Shown here: positions 1 to 7,980 of the stretch, piece after piece
Numbering within the stretch: the stretch's first letter is position 1
Layout: each line of letters starts with the position of its first letter
DNA from: Bacteroidota bacterium
GTDB lineage: Bacteria; Bacteroidota; Bacteroidia; Chitinophagales; Chitinophagaceae
Direction of reading: 5' to 3'
NCBI GenBank assembly: GCA_018268035.1
Contig: JAFDXI010000157.1
Location: 1-46,178 of the forward strand
DNA: 46,178 nt
Notes under the pieces: model-generated
Databases searched by the model: none
What the model saw: only the letters and a program-made list of their open reading frames with translations
What the model was told of the DNA's origin: nothing
Program-made: the position numbers and the translations under genes

Positions 1-873
1 TGAATATTTCAACCCTATAAAAACTCTTTCTTTTGGTTCGCCTCTTTCACCTAACAAACCGAAAGCCTGTTCAGAAATTGGCAATGTTTCAGAACCTTTA
101 GTTTTCTTTTGGGTGTAGCGGATGTAATGCCCGATTTCGTCAGAGTATTGCAACTCCATCCATGTGAGTTTTTGAATATCACTCCAACGTAAACCAGTTA
201 AAGCACTGAACAAGAAAGCTGTTTTCATTTGTGGTATATCGCACTCAGCTTTAGCCATTGCCTGTAATTCTTCTTGTGTCAAAAATTCTCTCTCTGGTTC
301 ACCTGCTTTTATTCCTTCAATGGTATCGCATGGGTTACGCTGTATGATTTCATCTTTCAAAGCCTGTTTTAGTGCAGCTCTTACTTTATTAAAATATGAG
401 CTTTGCGAATTTTGAGAAAGTGGCTGATTGGCTGGTGTACGGGCTTGCTTCATCAGGTATTCTTTGAAACCTTCTAACCATGCTTTATCTACTTGAGTAA
501 ATGTTATATCATGCTTGCAATACTTCTTCATGTGTTTAAGCACACTATCCCAATTGCCATAGTTACCCTGACTGTCTTTCCTTTCTTCCATGAGGTATTC
601 AAAGTAGCGAAGGAAACTGCCTTTCATCTTGCCCTGGTCTTGGAAACCATAAATACCATTCTGCAACTCTAAATGCCTTTTGCTGCGGATGGCTTCTGCA
701 AGTGCTAAGTTCTTACGGTTCTCTTCCTTCTGTTCCTTTGTCAGTTTACCTTTCTCCGGGTCGGGATAAAGTGTAAGCTGCAAGTGTTCATAGTTGCGTT
801 TGCCTTGATGGTAGTAGTCAAGGTATAAAGTGATTTTATCACCTTTGAGCCGTTGGCGAAGTGTTACTTTCAT
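1..873 (-). CDS. Tyrosine recombinase/integrase of an integrated element (3' end cut by window edge)
   Basis: The reverse strand is open from an ATG at 873 to base 1, giving 291 residues with no stop, so the gene continues outside the window. The N-terminus (about residues 1-75) looks like the arm-type DNA-binding domain of Bacteroidota integrases, residues about 85-185 like the SAM-like core-binding domain, and the catalytic domain begins near 195. The first catalytic arginine is visible in TGLRWSD (R229) and a beta-hairpin lysine in KKTKG (K257 or K259). The H-x-x-R and tyrosine motifs would lie beyond the edge, so activity cannot be judged. It starts 8 nt after the stop of the excisionase-like gene, so the two are probably co-transcribed. 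It should cut and rejoin DNA at the element's attachment sites. Confidence 0.9.
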   Translation of the reverse strand, partial: MKVTLRQRLKGDKITLYLDYYHQGKRNYEHLQLTLYPDPEKGKLTKEQKEENRKNLALAEAIRSKRHLELQNGIYGFQDQGKMKGSFLRYFEYLMEERKDSQGNYGNWDSVLKHMKKYCKHDITFTQVDKAWLEGFKEYLMKQARTPANQPLSQNSQSSYFNKVRAALKQALKDEIIQRNPCDTIEGIKAGEPEREFLTQEELQAMAKAECDIPQMKTAFLFSALTGLRWSDIQKLTWMELQYSDEIGHYIRYTQKKTKGSETLPISEQAFGLLGERGEPKERVFIGLKYS

Positions 874-881
874 TCTTTCAG

Positions 882-1229
882 TTATTTAAAAAGATTATTG
901 ATTTCTGTTCTTGGAATGATAGTACGACTGCCCAACTTGGAAGCCTTCAAACTCCCTGCATCAATCAGCCTGTAAATGGTCCATCTGCTGGCTCCGATTA
1001 ACTGGCAAGTTTCCTGTACACTCAGGAACTCCTTTTGGGTTACAATGGGGTTGAATGGCTTTAGCTCATTCTCTTTTTGAATGACAGCTTCAACCTTTGC
1101 ATTTCTTTCCCTCTGTTTGTAGGCTGCACTTGCACAGCGATGGGAACAACATTTCGTTGTTGTCTTCTGTGCAATGAATTTTTTGCCGCAGTGCTGACAG
1201 GTTTTTTCTACTTTAATCGTACTACTCAT
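882..1229 (-). CDS. Excisionase-like helix-turn-helix protein with N-terminal zinc-finger motif
   Basis: This 115-residue protein has a Cys cluster at residues 11, 14, 27/28 and 32 that looks like a small zinc ribbon, then a charged linker. Residues about 68-114 form a MerR/excisionase-type HTH (HTH_17), with the LSVQETCQLIGASRWTIYRLI pattern. Proteins of this class act as recombination directionality factors or DNA-bending partners of tyrosine integrases. It lies between the integrase and the mnmE end and probably heads an xis-int operon whose leader contains repeated GGCAACAA motifs. The excisionase role is inferred from fold and position; a regulator of the integrase is the main alternative. 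Confidence 0.8.
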   Translation of the reverse strand: MSSTIKVEKTCQHCGKKFIAQKTTTKCCSHRCASAAYKQRERNAKVEAVIQKENELKPFNPIVTQKEFLSVQETCQLIGASRWTIYRLIDAGSLKASKLGSRTIIPRTEINNLFK

Positions 1230-1300
1230 TTTGTTGCTCTTTGTGGCTAACTGTTGCAGGGTGTATCTGTGTGTAGCATTATTTCACCACTTACTGAATT

Positions 1301-1382
1301 TTTGTTGCCGGGAAACATGGGCAACAAATCAGGGCAACAATCAGGCAACGAATATAAGTAAAAAAGTAGAGATTGGCAACAA
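1301..1382. repeat. Array of GGCAACAA motifs: candidate arm-type integrase or excisionase binding sites
   Basis: The 8-9 bp motif (G)GGCAACAA occurs at 1319-1327 and 1332-1340, with a variant GGCAACGA at 1344-1351 and another copy at 1375-1382. An inverted copy, TTTGTTGCC, lies at 1301-1309. Starts are spaced about 13, 11 and 31 bp. The array sits between the xis-int promoter side and the mnmE 3' end, where attP-arm sites of a tyrosine recombinase would be expected. Binding is inferred. Confidence 0.5.
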
Positions 1383-1448
1383 ATAAAAGAAAGAGAAAAC
1401 CTTTAAAACCTATGAAAAACAAGCATTTAGTAAACAAAGGAAAGATAA

Positions 1449-1466
1449 TTACTTTCCGATACAAAA
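1449..1466 (-). other. Candidate attachment-site core at the 3' end of mnmE
   Basis: The last 18 bases of mnmE, read on the minus strand as TTTTGTATCGGAAAGTAA, encode the conserved C-terminal FCIGK and stop. The 3' end of this gene (trmE/thdF) is a known integration site for genomic islands such as SGI1 in Gammaproteobacteria, whose core covers the same codons. Here an integrase and excisionase-like gene lie immediately beyond it. The matching second copy would be outside the window, so the site is inferred. Confidence 0.45.
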
Positions 1467-2825
1467 CTTACTAAATATATAATCCAACTGGTCTTCGTTG
1501 GTGATTTGGCCTGTGATCTCGCCGAGATAATGAAGGCATCTTCTGATATCAGGCGCTATCAGGTCGCCGGGAATATGATTGTCGAGGCCTTTTCTTGTAT
1601 CAGCCAAAGCTTCATTTATTTTTTGTAATGCTTCATAATGCCGGGCATTGGTTACAATTATATTCTCTGTTTCAACATTGCCGGTAATAATTTTTTCAAC
1701 CAGTTTTTTCTTCAACAGGTTAACATGTGTATGTTCTTTTGCTGAAATAAGTAATACTTCAATTTCTTCAAATTTATTAATGATATCTCCTGCATTCATT
1801 AAATCAATTTTATTACCTATGAGTAAAAATGTCTTACCGGCAGCAATTAATTGTTGCAATTCAAGAGAAAGGTTTGCTTTTGTTTCCCGGGTACTGTCGA
1901 ATAAATAAATTACTATATCTGCATTCCGCATTTTTTCCAAACTCTTTTCAACACCTATGGTTTCAATTTCGTTTTCACTTTCCCTGATACCGGCAGTATC
2001 AATTAACCGAAACAGGATGCCTTCAATATTGATGACTTCTTCTATCGTGTCTCTTGTTGTGCCTGCTATATCACTCACAATGGCGCGGTTTTCATTTAAT
2101 AAAGTATTGAGCAAAGTAGATTTTCCCGCATTGGGTTTGCCAATGATGGCTACCTGCACTCCATTCCTGATTACATTTCCCAGCCTGAATGACTGCAATA
2201 AATTTTGAATCACATTTTCTGCATCAGTAATGAGTTGATAAAATTGGGTGCGGTCTGCAAACTCTACATCTTCCTGCGAAAAATCAAGCTCCAGTTCAAT
2301 TAATGCGGAAAATTTTAATAACTCTTCACGAAGGTTTTTCAGCACATTTGAAAAACCGCCCCGCATATTTTGTAATGCTGTTTTACGGCTTGCTTCTGTA
2401 TTGCTGGCTATGAGGTCTGCGACTGCTTCTGCTTGTGCCAGGTCAAGTTTACCATTTAAAAATGCCCTTTGTGTAAACTCTCCGGGCTTGGCAAGACGTG
2501 CACCATTCTTAATACAGGCATCAATAATTTTTTGTTGAATGAAAGCAGAACCATGACATGAAATCTCAACAACATTTTCTCCGGTATAGGAGCGGGGAGC
2601 AAAATATAATGAAACGACAACTTCATCAATTATAGTTTCATTGTTTTTTAAAATACCTACATGTAAAGTATGCGATGGTTGAACAGTGAGATCTTTATTG
2701 TAAAATAATTTATTGACAATTTCTATAGCATTTTTTCCACTAAGCCTGATAACGCCAATTGCTCCAATGCCCTGTGGCGTTGCAATTGCAATTATCGTTT
2801 CATTCCAACTATCGAACCTATACAT
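1449..2825 (-). CDS. mnmE: tRNA uridine-5-carboxymethylaminomethyl(34) synthesis GTPase MnmE
   Basis: This is a full-length 458-residue MnmE (TrmE/ThdF). With MnmG it modifies the wobble uridine of tRNAs reading NNA/NNG codons. The N-terminal tetrahydrofolate-binding domain covers roughly residues 1-120 and a helical domain surrounds an inserted G domain. Visible GTPase motifs are GKPNAGKS (G1), DTAG (G3), NKID (G4) and SAK (G5). The C-terminal FCIGK carries the invariant cysteine. The ATG at 2825 gives the expected MYRFD..TIIAIATPQG start. The gene appears to stand alone. Its 3' end abuts the integrated element, and the coding sequence is intact across the proposed junction. Confidence 0.97.
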   Translation of the reverse strand: MYRFDSWNETIIAIATPQGIGAIGVIRLSGKNAIEIVNKLFYNKDLTVQPSHTLHVGILKNNETIIDEVVVSLYFAPRSYTGENVVEISCHGSAFIQQKIIDACIKNGARLAKPGEFTQRAFLNGKLDLAQAEAVADLIASNTEASRKTALQNMRGGFSNVLKNLREELLKFSALIELELDFSQEDVEFADRTQFYQLITDAENVIQNLLQSFRLGNVIRNGVQVAIIGKPNAGKSTLLNTLLNENRAIVSDIAGTTRDTIEEVINIEGILFRLIDTAGIRESENEIETIGVEKSLEKMRNADIVIYLFDSTRETKANLSLELQQLIAAGKTFLLIGNKIDLMNAGDIINKFEEIEVLLISAKEHTHVNLLKKKLVEKIITGNVETENIIVTNARHYEALQKINEALADTRKGLDNHIPGDLIAPDIRRCLHYLGEITGQITNEDQLDYIFSKFCIGK

Positions 2826-2839
2826 TCATTTTATTTTTT

Positions 2840-2847
2840 CAAAAATA
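2840..2847 (-). promoter_or_regulatory. Candidate Bacteroidota -7 box for mnmE
   Basis: On the minus strand this reads TATTTTTG, matching the TAnnTTTG consensus, 15 nt before the mnmE start codon. No clear -33 TTTG is seen at the usual distance, so the call is weak. Confidence 0.3.
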
Positions 2848-2888
2848 AAATAATAGTTGGTGTTTGAAATAAATCAATGTATAACAAA

Positions 2889-2912
2889 ATAGCCGCTACA
2901 TAGTAACGGCTA
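2889..2912 (-). terminator. Hairpin downstream of the YXWGXW-protein gene
   Basis: TAGCCG at 2890-2895 pairs with CGGCTA at 2907-2912. The stem extends inward with one mismatch to a 3-nt loop. It lies 23 nt beyond the stop of the gene ending at 2935 and is followed on the minus strand by a short T-rich stretch. It probably ends the three-gene operon 4576-2935. Confidence 0.5.
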
Positions 2913-2934
2913 CAATAAAATCTACAAAATTAGT

Positions 2935-3240
2935 TTACACCCTTCTCCAATGTCCATGAACCCAGTAGTCGCCCATTCTGATAGTTGCCCAATGGCCGGG
3001 TACCCAAACGAATCCCCTGCGCGGGGCAGCCCAGTAGCCTGGTACGTGAATATAAGCTCCATTATTAATAGTCCATTCATCAGCAATCCACACATAATTT
3101 GGATGGGGCATCGGTGGTCTTGCAACAACTACGTAAGTTGGCCTTGCCTTTACATAAATCCTTACCTGTGCATTCACACTTGCTGTTGTAAAGGCGATAA
3201 GGAAAAATAATAGCAGGTATTTTAAGATTTGTTTTTTCAT
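2935..3240 (-). CDS. Exported YXWGXW-repeat protein
   Basis: This 101-residue protein has a clear signal peptide (MKKQILKYLLLFFLIAFTTA, ending at VNAQ). The mature part is rich in aromatics, glycine and proline, with repeated W-x-P-G-x-W/Y-W-x-x-G-x-W units (PGYWAAPRRG, VPGHWATIRMG, YWVHGHW). This matches the WXXGXW repeat family, common in Bacteroidota and Proteobacteria and without a known biochemical function. It is the last gene of a probable operon with the beta-barrel protein (56-nt gap) and the DUF4136 lipoprotein, suggesting an envelope role. Confidence 0.8.
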   Translation of the reverse strand: MKKQILKYLLLFFLIAFTTASVNAQVRIYVKARPTYVVVARPPMPHPNYVWIADEWTINNGAYIHVPGYWAAPRRGFVWVPGHWATIRMGDYWVHGHWRRV

Positions 3241-3296
3241 ACTAAATAAAAATTTATTGGTGTTTGATGGATATATTTCTTTGTTGGTTAAAATTT

Positions 3297-3920
3297 CTAA
3301 CGCAAAGGAAAAGAAATGCCAGCTTGGAAATTGATATTATTAAAATTGTTGAATCCGTTTTTACCATAATTAACCATGTTATAATTGGCTCCCAGTCTGA
3401 TACCGGTAGAACTGAATTTGTGGAACGGTATAAAAACACCGGCTCCGCCCTGCAACATCAGGTTGCCACCGTTATTGCTGCCTCCAAACTCGCCAAGATA
3501 TTGTGTGAAACTTGTTACACCGAGGCCTGCACCCGCACTGATGTAAGGTTGAACAGCAACATTTTTTCCACCCAATGGATAAAATTCTGCTTTAGCAAGA
3601 ATAGGTATTACCTGCACTGAGTTACTCAATACTGCGGAAGTGGTTTCGTTATGTCCTGTATTGTATAAAGCCCGTGGATATTTCTGGTAAAAATCCTGGA
3701 AGCCTAAACCCAATCCTACTGAAAATTTATTGCTGATATTGTACAGTAAATCGGCTGTTACTCCACGTGGTGACCCATTGCTGATGACATCATTTTTAAA
3801 ACTACCCATTGGTAATGCATAACTATATTGCAAGTTCATTTTTACTTCACCCCTTTGTGCCTTTACCTGCGAAACTGCAAGTATGCAAAGTATAAAGGGA
3901 AATATTTTTATCGCTTTCAT
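3297..3920 (-). CDS. Outer-membrane beta-barrel protein (porin-like/OmpA-barrel family)
   Basis: This 207-residue protein has an N-terminal signal peptide ending in VKAQ. The rest shows alternating hydrophobic strands with glycine-rich turns (GVTADLLYNISNKFSVGLGLGF, YISAGAGLGVTSF, LQGGAGVFIPFHKF) and ends in an aromatic/basic strand. This is typical of the small 8-strand outer-membrane beta-barrel family (PF13505-like). No enzyme motif is seen. It lies 20 nt after the DUF4136 gene and 56 nt before the YXWGXW gene. The ligand or role is unknown. Confidence 0.8.
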   Translation of the reverse strand: MKAIKIFPFILCILAVSQVKAQRGEVKMNLQYSYALPMGSFKNDVISNGSPRGVTADLLYNISNKFSVGLGLGFQDFYQKYPRALYNTGHNETTSAVLSNSVQVIPILAKAEFYPLGGKNVAVQPYISAGAGLGVTSFTQYLGEFGGSNNGGNLMLQGGAGVFIPFHKFSSTGIRLGANYNMVNYGKNGFNNFNNINFQAGISFPLR

Positions 3921-3940
3921 TTCTTAAATTTTAAACGTTC

Positions 3941-4576
3941 TTAATTTCCTGTTTTTAAATAAGCTGACTGGTTGAATAATGCACCCACATTTGATGCTGC
4001 ATTATTTACACTAAAGATACCTTCACCTCTTATCAGTCCATTCCAGATAACATCAATCTTGCCTTTTGTATTTGCATTTTTCAGATCAAGAATATCAATA
4101 CTTATGGCGCCTTCTGTAACCTGGTAGATGCCAAAGCTCGAAGGAATATAATATCCATATCCTCCATAACCCCAATAATAAGGATCCCAATAACCACCAT
4201 AATAATCCCAGTAATCATCATAACCGATATAACCGGTTGTTGTGTTGTAAATGCGGTTTACATCTATACCTAAATCAGGGTTGCTATCTTTACTTACTAA
4301 AGTATATCCCCTTGCCTGCATACTATTATTTACTGCATCAATATATGCCTTGTCCACATCGTTGAGATCTTTATATGACTGGCCGTTATCCAATACTGCT
4401 ACTGAATCAGAAATGCTATAAGTTTTATAACTGCCGAAGTTGATTGTGGAGTCGCTATTAGTAACATAAATCCTGGATTCTTCATTTGTGAGGTTGTTGA
4501 GTGGTTCTTTGGTACAGCTAAAAAGCATTGCCGTACTAACCGCAAAGACCGCAACAAGCGAAAATTTATTTTTCAT
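3941..4576 (-). CDS. DUF4136-type lipoprotein
   Basis: The start is placed at the ATG at 4576, giving 211 residues, rather than an upstream in-frame ATG at 4612. From 4576 the protein begins with a textbook lipoprotein signal (MKNKFSLVAVFAVSTAMLFSC, lipobox cysteine 21). The body has the DUF4136 pattern: a FGSYKTYSISDS stretch, a helix ending in RGYTLVSKDSNPDL, a Tyr/Gly/Trp-rich insertion (YDDYWDYYGGYWDPYYWGYG), then GAISIDILDLKNANTKGKIDVIWNG. DUF4136 lipoproteins are widespread in Bacteroidota and their function is unknown. It leads a three-gene envelope operon. Confidence 0.85.
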   Translation of the reverse strand: MKNKFSLVAVFAVSTAMLFSCTKEPLNNLTNEESRIYVTNSDSTINFGSYKTYSISDSVAVLDNGQSYKDLNDVDKAYIDAVNNSMQARGYTLVSKDSNPDLGIDVNRIYNTTTGYIGYDDYWDYYGGYWDPYYWGYGGYGYYIPSSFGIYQVTEGAISIDILDLKNANTKGKIDVIWNGLIRGEGIFSVNNAASNVGALFNQSAYLKTGN

Positions 4577-4865
4577 TGTTTCTATGTTTTTAAAAAGTAA
4601 TTTTCTTTTCATGTATATACTGTTTCCTGTTTTTTAATAGAACGATTGTGAGAGCTATTTTTTGATTGAATGGTTTAATGGAGATGCAGTTTTAAGAAAA
4701 TTTTTTAAGATTTTTAGGACAGCATAATTGATTACGATAATTCTTTTATGCTTTATATCTTTTCTGTTAAAACTAATGAAATATTATTGACAAAGTTGTT
4801 TGATACAGGCTTATTCGTATATAGGCTAAATAATCTTTATTCAAATCGTTTTGTATATACTGGCA
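4577..4865. other. Intergenic region with two GTATATAC palindromes
   Basis: About 290 bp separate the kinase 3' end from the DUF4136 lipoprotein start. The 11-bp sequence TGTATATACTG occurs twice as direct repeats, at 4612-4622 and 4852-4862, each containing the palindrome GTATATAC. Otherwise the region is AT-rich with no ORF worth calling. It should contain the DUF4136 operon promoter, but no clear TAnnTTTG box stood out. Confidence 0.4.
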
Positions 4866-6299
4866 TTATGCAAGTGGAAGTGTAATGAGGAAGTTGGTGC
4901 CTTTGCCCATTTCTGAAATCACTTCAATACTTCCATTATGAGATTGAATAATATTTAATGTGGCAGCAAGGCCCAGGCCTATGCCATTTCTTTTTGAAGT
5001 ATAATAAGGTTCAAAAAGTCTTGGTATATTTTCTTCACTTATACCTGAACCGTTATCGGTGATTTCAATGATTGCATGTTCATTATCTTTTTTCAACAGG
5101 ATTTTGATTTTTCCACCATCGTGATCTATCGCTTCCGCAGCATTGATTAAAATATTTGAAAGCGCAATAGTTATTTTTTCAGCATCTAAATCAATGATAA
5201 TTGGTTTTGATGGGTAATCCATCGTTAGTGCAATATTTTTTAAGTTAAAACTATCCTTATCCGATGCTACTATTTCATCCATCAAAGTTTGTAAAACTGT
5301 TTTCTTCTTTTGCATTTCAGAAGGCCTCGAACTGTTGAGTAATTGATTGATGAGCGCATTGATCCTGTTACTGTTTCTGTGTATAATATCAAGATATAAC
5401 CTGTGTTCTTCTGATGTGTCAGTATTTAATAAATGTTCACAGGCAAGGTTGATATTGTTAATTGGGTTCCTTACTTCGTGTGCGAGTGTGCGGACAAGCC
5501 TTCCTGTTGCTGCTAATTTTTCTGCACGCAATGTTGCCCGCTCAGCTTTTTTAATAAAGGTAATATCATGAATAATACCCTGGTAATATGTGTTGCCATC
5601 TATGTCTTTTTCCTTCGTGGCAGAAATGACACATTGCCTTGTTTGTTTTTCTTTTAACCATATTTCAACCTGCCTGTCATCAATAAATCCTTTTGTCTCT
5701 AACTCTTTGCATAGTGTGTGCGATAAATGCTTGTCAGCAATTAATGTGGCTAATTTTGTTTTTAATAAAGTTGCAATATCACATGATAACAATGATAGAA
5801 ATGCAGCATTTACTTCAGTGAATACAAGTTGGACATCTGTCACAAATAATGCATCACTGGATCTGTCGAAAATATTCCTGTATTTTTTTTCTTTTGATTT
5901 TAATTCCTTAAGAGTTGCTGCTCTGTCAATAGAATAACGGATGGAACGCTCCAGTTTCTCACTGCTCATTTCACCTTTGATGAGATAATCAAATGCTCCA
6001 TGTTTCATTGCTTCTTCATCAATAGTGATATCGCCCTTTTCTGTGAGCAAAATAAATGGGCCTTCATATTCCTGTTGCACAGCTTCTTTGATCAGGTCAA
6101 TACCTGTTTTTACTCCAAGCCTGTAATCTACCAGGTAAATATCATGTATGTCTTTATTGATTTCATTCAATGCATCTTTATAATTAAAACTCCAGTCTAT
6201 ATTAAATTTTTTCCCTTCGATATTTTTCAGGTAGTCACTTAATACATAATAATCATCTTCGTTATCATCAATAATCAGCACTCTTATTTTATCAGTCAT
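4866..6299 (-). CDS. Histidine kinase with N-terminal receiver and PAS domains
   Basis: From the ATG at 6299 (477 residues) the protein begins MTDKIRVLIIDDNEDD; an in-frame TTG at 6329 would add 10 residues. Numbered from that TTG: a receiver domain with phospho-acceptor D68 (LVDYRLG), T96 and K118; a PAS domain about 147-262; HisKA with H284 in AHEVRNPINN; and an HATPase with N box NILINAAEAI, G1 DNGSGI and G2 GIGLGLA. No membrane segments are seen, so it is cytoplasmic. It follows the sigma-54 activator gene by about 150 nt on the same strand and is the likely phosphodonor for it. The input signal is unknown. Confidence 0.92.
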   Translation of the reverse strand: MTDKIRVLIIDDNEDDYYVLSDYLKNIEGKKFNIDWSFNYKDALNEINKDIHDIYLVDYRLGVKTGIDLIKEAVQQEYEGPFILLTEKGDITIDEEAMKHGAFDYLIKGEMSSEKLERSIRYSIDRAATLKELKSKEKKYRNIFDRSSDALFVTDVQLVFTEVNAAFLSLLSCDIATLLKTKLATLIADKHLSHTLCKELETKGFIDDRQVEIWLKEKQTRQCVISATKEKDIDGNTYYQGIIHDITFIKKAERATLRAEKLAATGRLVRTLAHEVRNPINNINLACEHLLNTDTSEEHRLYLDIIHRNSNRINALINQLLNSSRPSEMQKKKTVLQTLMDEIVASDKDSFNLKNIALTMDYPSKPIIIDLDAEKITIALSNILINAAEAIDHDGGKIKILLKKDNEHAIIEITDNGSGISEENIPRLFEPYYTSKRNGIGLGLAATLNIIQSHNGSIEVISEMGKGTNFLITLPLA

Positions 6300-6446
6300 A
6301 TCTTCAAGCTTGTATTTGTAGTGGAACAAAGTGAAAAATCTGTTCCTTGTTTTATTTTGCTTTCACCTTATTCATCTGCCATTTACCTTATGATTATTTT
6401 GGCGCTATTAGTTATTTACCTAAAAAACATTTTCCTGTTATTGGGA

Positions 6447-7907
6447 TTATTTATTATTCAATAGCTGGTATTCCCTGATTTTATTATATAGCGTCTTCCT
6501 GTCTATTTTCATCAATTTAGCTGCTTTGCTTTTATTGAAATTAACCTGTTTCAATGCTTCGAGTATAGTTTCATATTCTGCATCAATACTGGCAGATTTT
6601 AGATTGAGTTTTTTTTGAGTTGTGTTTTCGTGGTTATTAATTGTTGTGATGACATTTTTGGAGAATTGTTTATCAGGTATCAATTCTGTGAGCTTTTCAT
6701 AATTGGTAATTTCAAAAGGCAGACTTTTTAATTCAACTTTGTCACCATCAGTCAGCAATACTGATCTTTTTACAACATTTCTCAACTCCCTTAAATTTCC
6801 ATACCATACATAATTGATAAAAGCATTTTCCACTTCAGGAGAAAATCCATTTACAGATTTTTCCAATTCCCTATTTGTGATTTGAAGAAAGTGATGGGCG
6901 AAATGCATGATATCATCTTTTCTTTCACGCAAGGGTGGAATATCAATACTAAACTCGTTGAAGCGATGATATAAATCTTCCCTGAACTTTCCCTGCAAGG
7001 TTGCGCTCCATAGTTTTTCATTGCTTGCTACAATGATCCTTACATCCAGTTCAATATCTTTTGTGCCGCCAACACGCCTCATTTTTCTTTCCTGCACCAC
7101 ACGTAATAATGATACCTGCACTTCATAAGAAAGGTTAGCGACTTCATCGAGGAAAATAGTGCCGCCATTTGCCATCTCAAAACTTCCTGTTTTTTGATTC
7201 AATGCACCGGTGAATGCACCTTTTTCATGACCAAACAATTCACTTGCTGCAAGTTCTTTACTTAATACGCCACAGTCAATCGCAATAAATGGTGCTTTAG
7301 CTCTTTTGCTGTGTCTGTGTATTTCATGAGCAATTGCTTCTTTACCACTTCCTGTTTCACCATAAATGATGACACTGTAATTGGTGGGCGCCACAAGAGT
7401 CACCTGTTTTAAAATTTGTTTAAATGCCTGGCTTGGCCCTGCAACATAATTCTCTGACATTTCAAATTCAGCATTTGAAACATTATTAGGTTTGATCGAT
7501 TGTTTGTTGCCGGACGAATGAGATGACGACTGGCTTTTGTTTGAATCGTTAATGGCTAAGGCTTGTCGTATTGTGACTAAAATTTCATCAGGGAAAAGAG
7601 GTTTGGTTATGTAGTCGTATGCTCCGTGCCGCATGATCTCTACTGCACTTCTCACATCACTGTATCCGGTAATAATTAAAAAAGGAATTGCCGGATATAC
7701 TTCTTTCATTTTTTGTAAAACCTCCATACCGCTGATGTCATCCAATCGCATATCACAGAGCACAATGTCAGGTTTATTTTTTTCACTCCATGCAAGCGCT
7801 TTTTTGCCACTGGTAAAATCAATCACATCATAATCGTTTTTTTCAAGGAATTTTCTTAAAAGCAGGCACATATCCCTGTCGTCATCTATTACTAATACTT
7901 TTGCCAT
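6447..7907 (-). CDS. Sigma-54-dependent response regulator (NtrC/AtoC family)
   Basis: This 486-residue protein has all three NtrC domains. The receiver has acidic D8-D10, phospho-acceptor D52, T80 and K102. The AAA+ domain has Walker A GETGSGKE at 183-190, the sigma-54 contact loop GAFTGA at 230-235 and Walker B TIFLDE at 250-255. A C-terminal Fis-type HTH lies at about 442-482 (NKSKAAKLMKIDRKTLYNKI). It should activate sigma-54 promoters when phosphorylated, probably by the downstream REC-PAS kinase. A good sigma-54 promoter lies 50-66 nt upstream of its own start, suggesting autoregulation. Confidence 0.96.
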   Translation of the reverse strand: MAKVLVIDDDRDMCLLLRKFLEKNDYDVIDFTSGKKALAWSEKNKPDIVLCDMRLDDISGMEVLQKMKEVYPAIPFLIITGYSDVRSAVEIMRHGAYDYITKPLFPDEILVTIRQALAINDSNKSQSSSHSSGNKQSIKPNNVSNAEFEMSENYVAGPSQAFKQILKQVTLVAPTNYSVIIYGETGSGKEAIAHEIHRHSKRAKAPFIAIDCGVLSKELAASELFGHEKGAFTGALNQKTGSFEMANGGTIFLDEVANLSYEVQVSLLRVVQERKMRRVGGTKDIELDVRIIVASNEKLWSATLQGKFREDLYHRFNEFSIDIPPLRERKDDIMHFAHHFLQITNRELEKSVNGFSPEVENAFINYVWYGNLRELRNVVKRSVLLTDGDKVELKSLPFEITNYEKLTELIPDKQFSKNVITTINNHENTTQKKLNLKSASIDAEYETILEALKQVNFNKSKAAKLMKIDRKTLYNKIREYQLLNNK

Positions 7908-7956
7908 TCTGTTTATTTAAATATTATCGTTATAAATTTTTATCCGCTTCATATTG

Positions 7957-7973
7957 TGCAACAAAGAGACCAA
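7957..7973 (-). promoter_or_regulatory. Sigma-54 (-24/-12) promoter for the NtrC-type regulator operon
   Basis: On the minus strand this reads TTGGTCTCTTTGTTGCA: the -24 GG and -12 GC dinucleotides are exactly 10 nt apart, with a perfect TTGCA at -12 and TTGG at -24. Transcription would start near 7946, leaving a leader of about 40 nt before the ATG at 7907. The positions 3' of TTGG (TCTC instead of CACG) are weak. Confidence 0.6.
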
Positions 7974-7980
7974 TTTAAAA

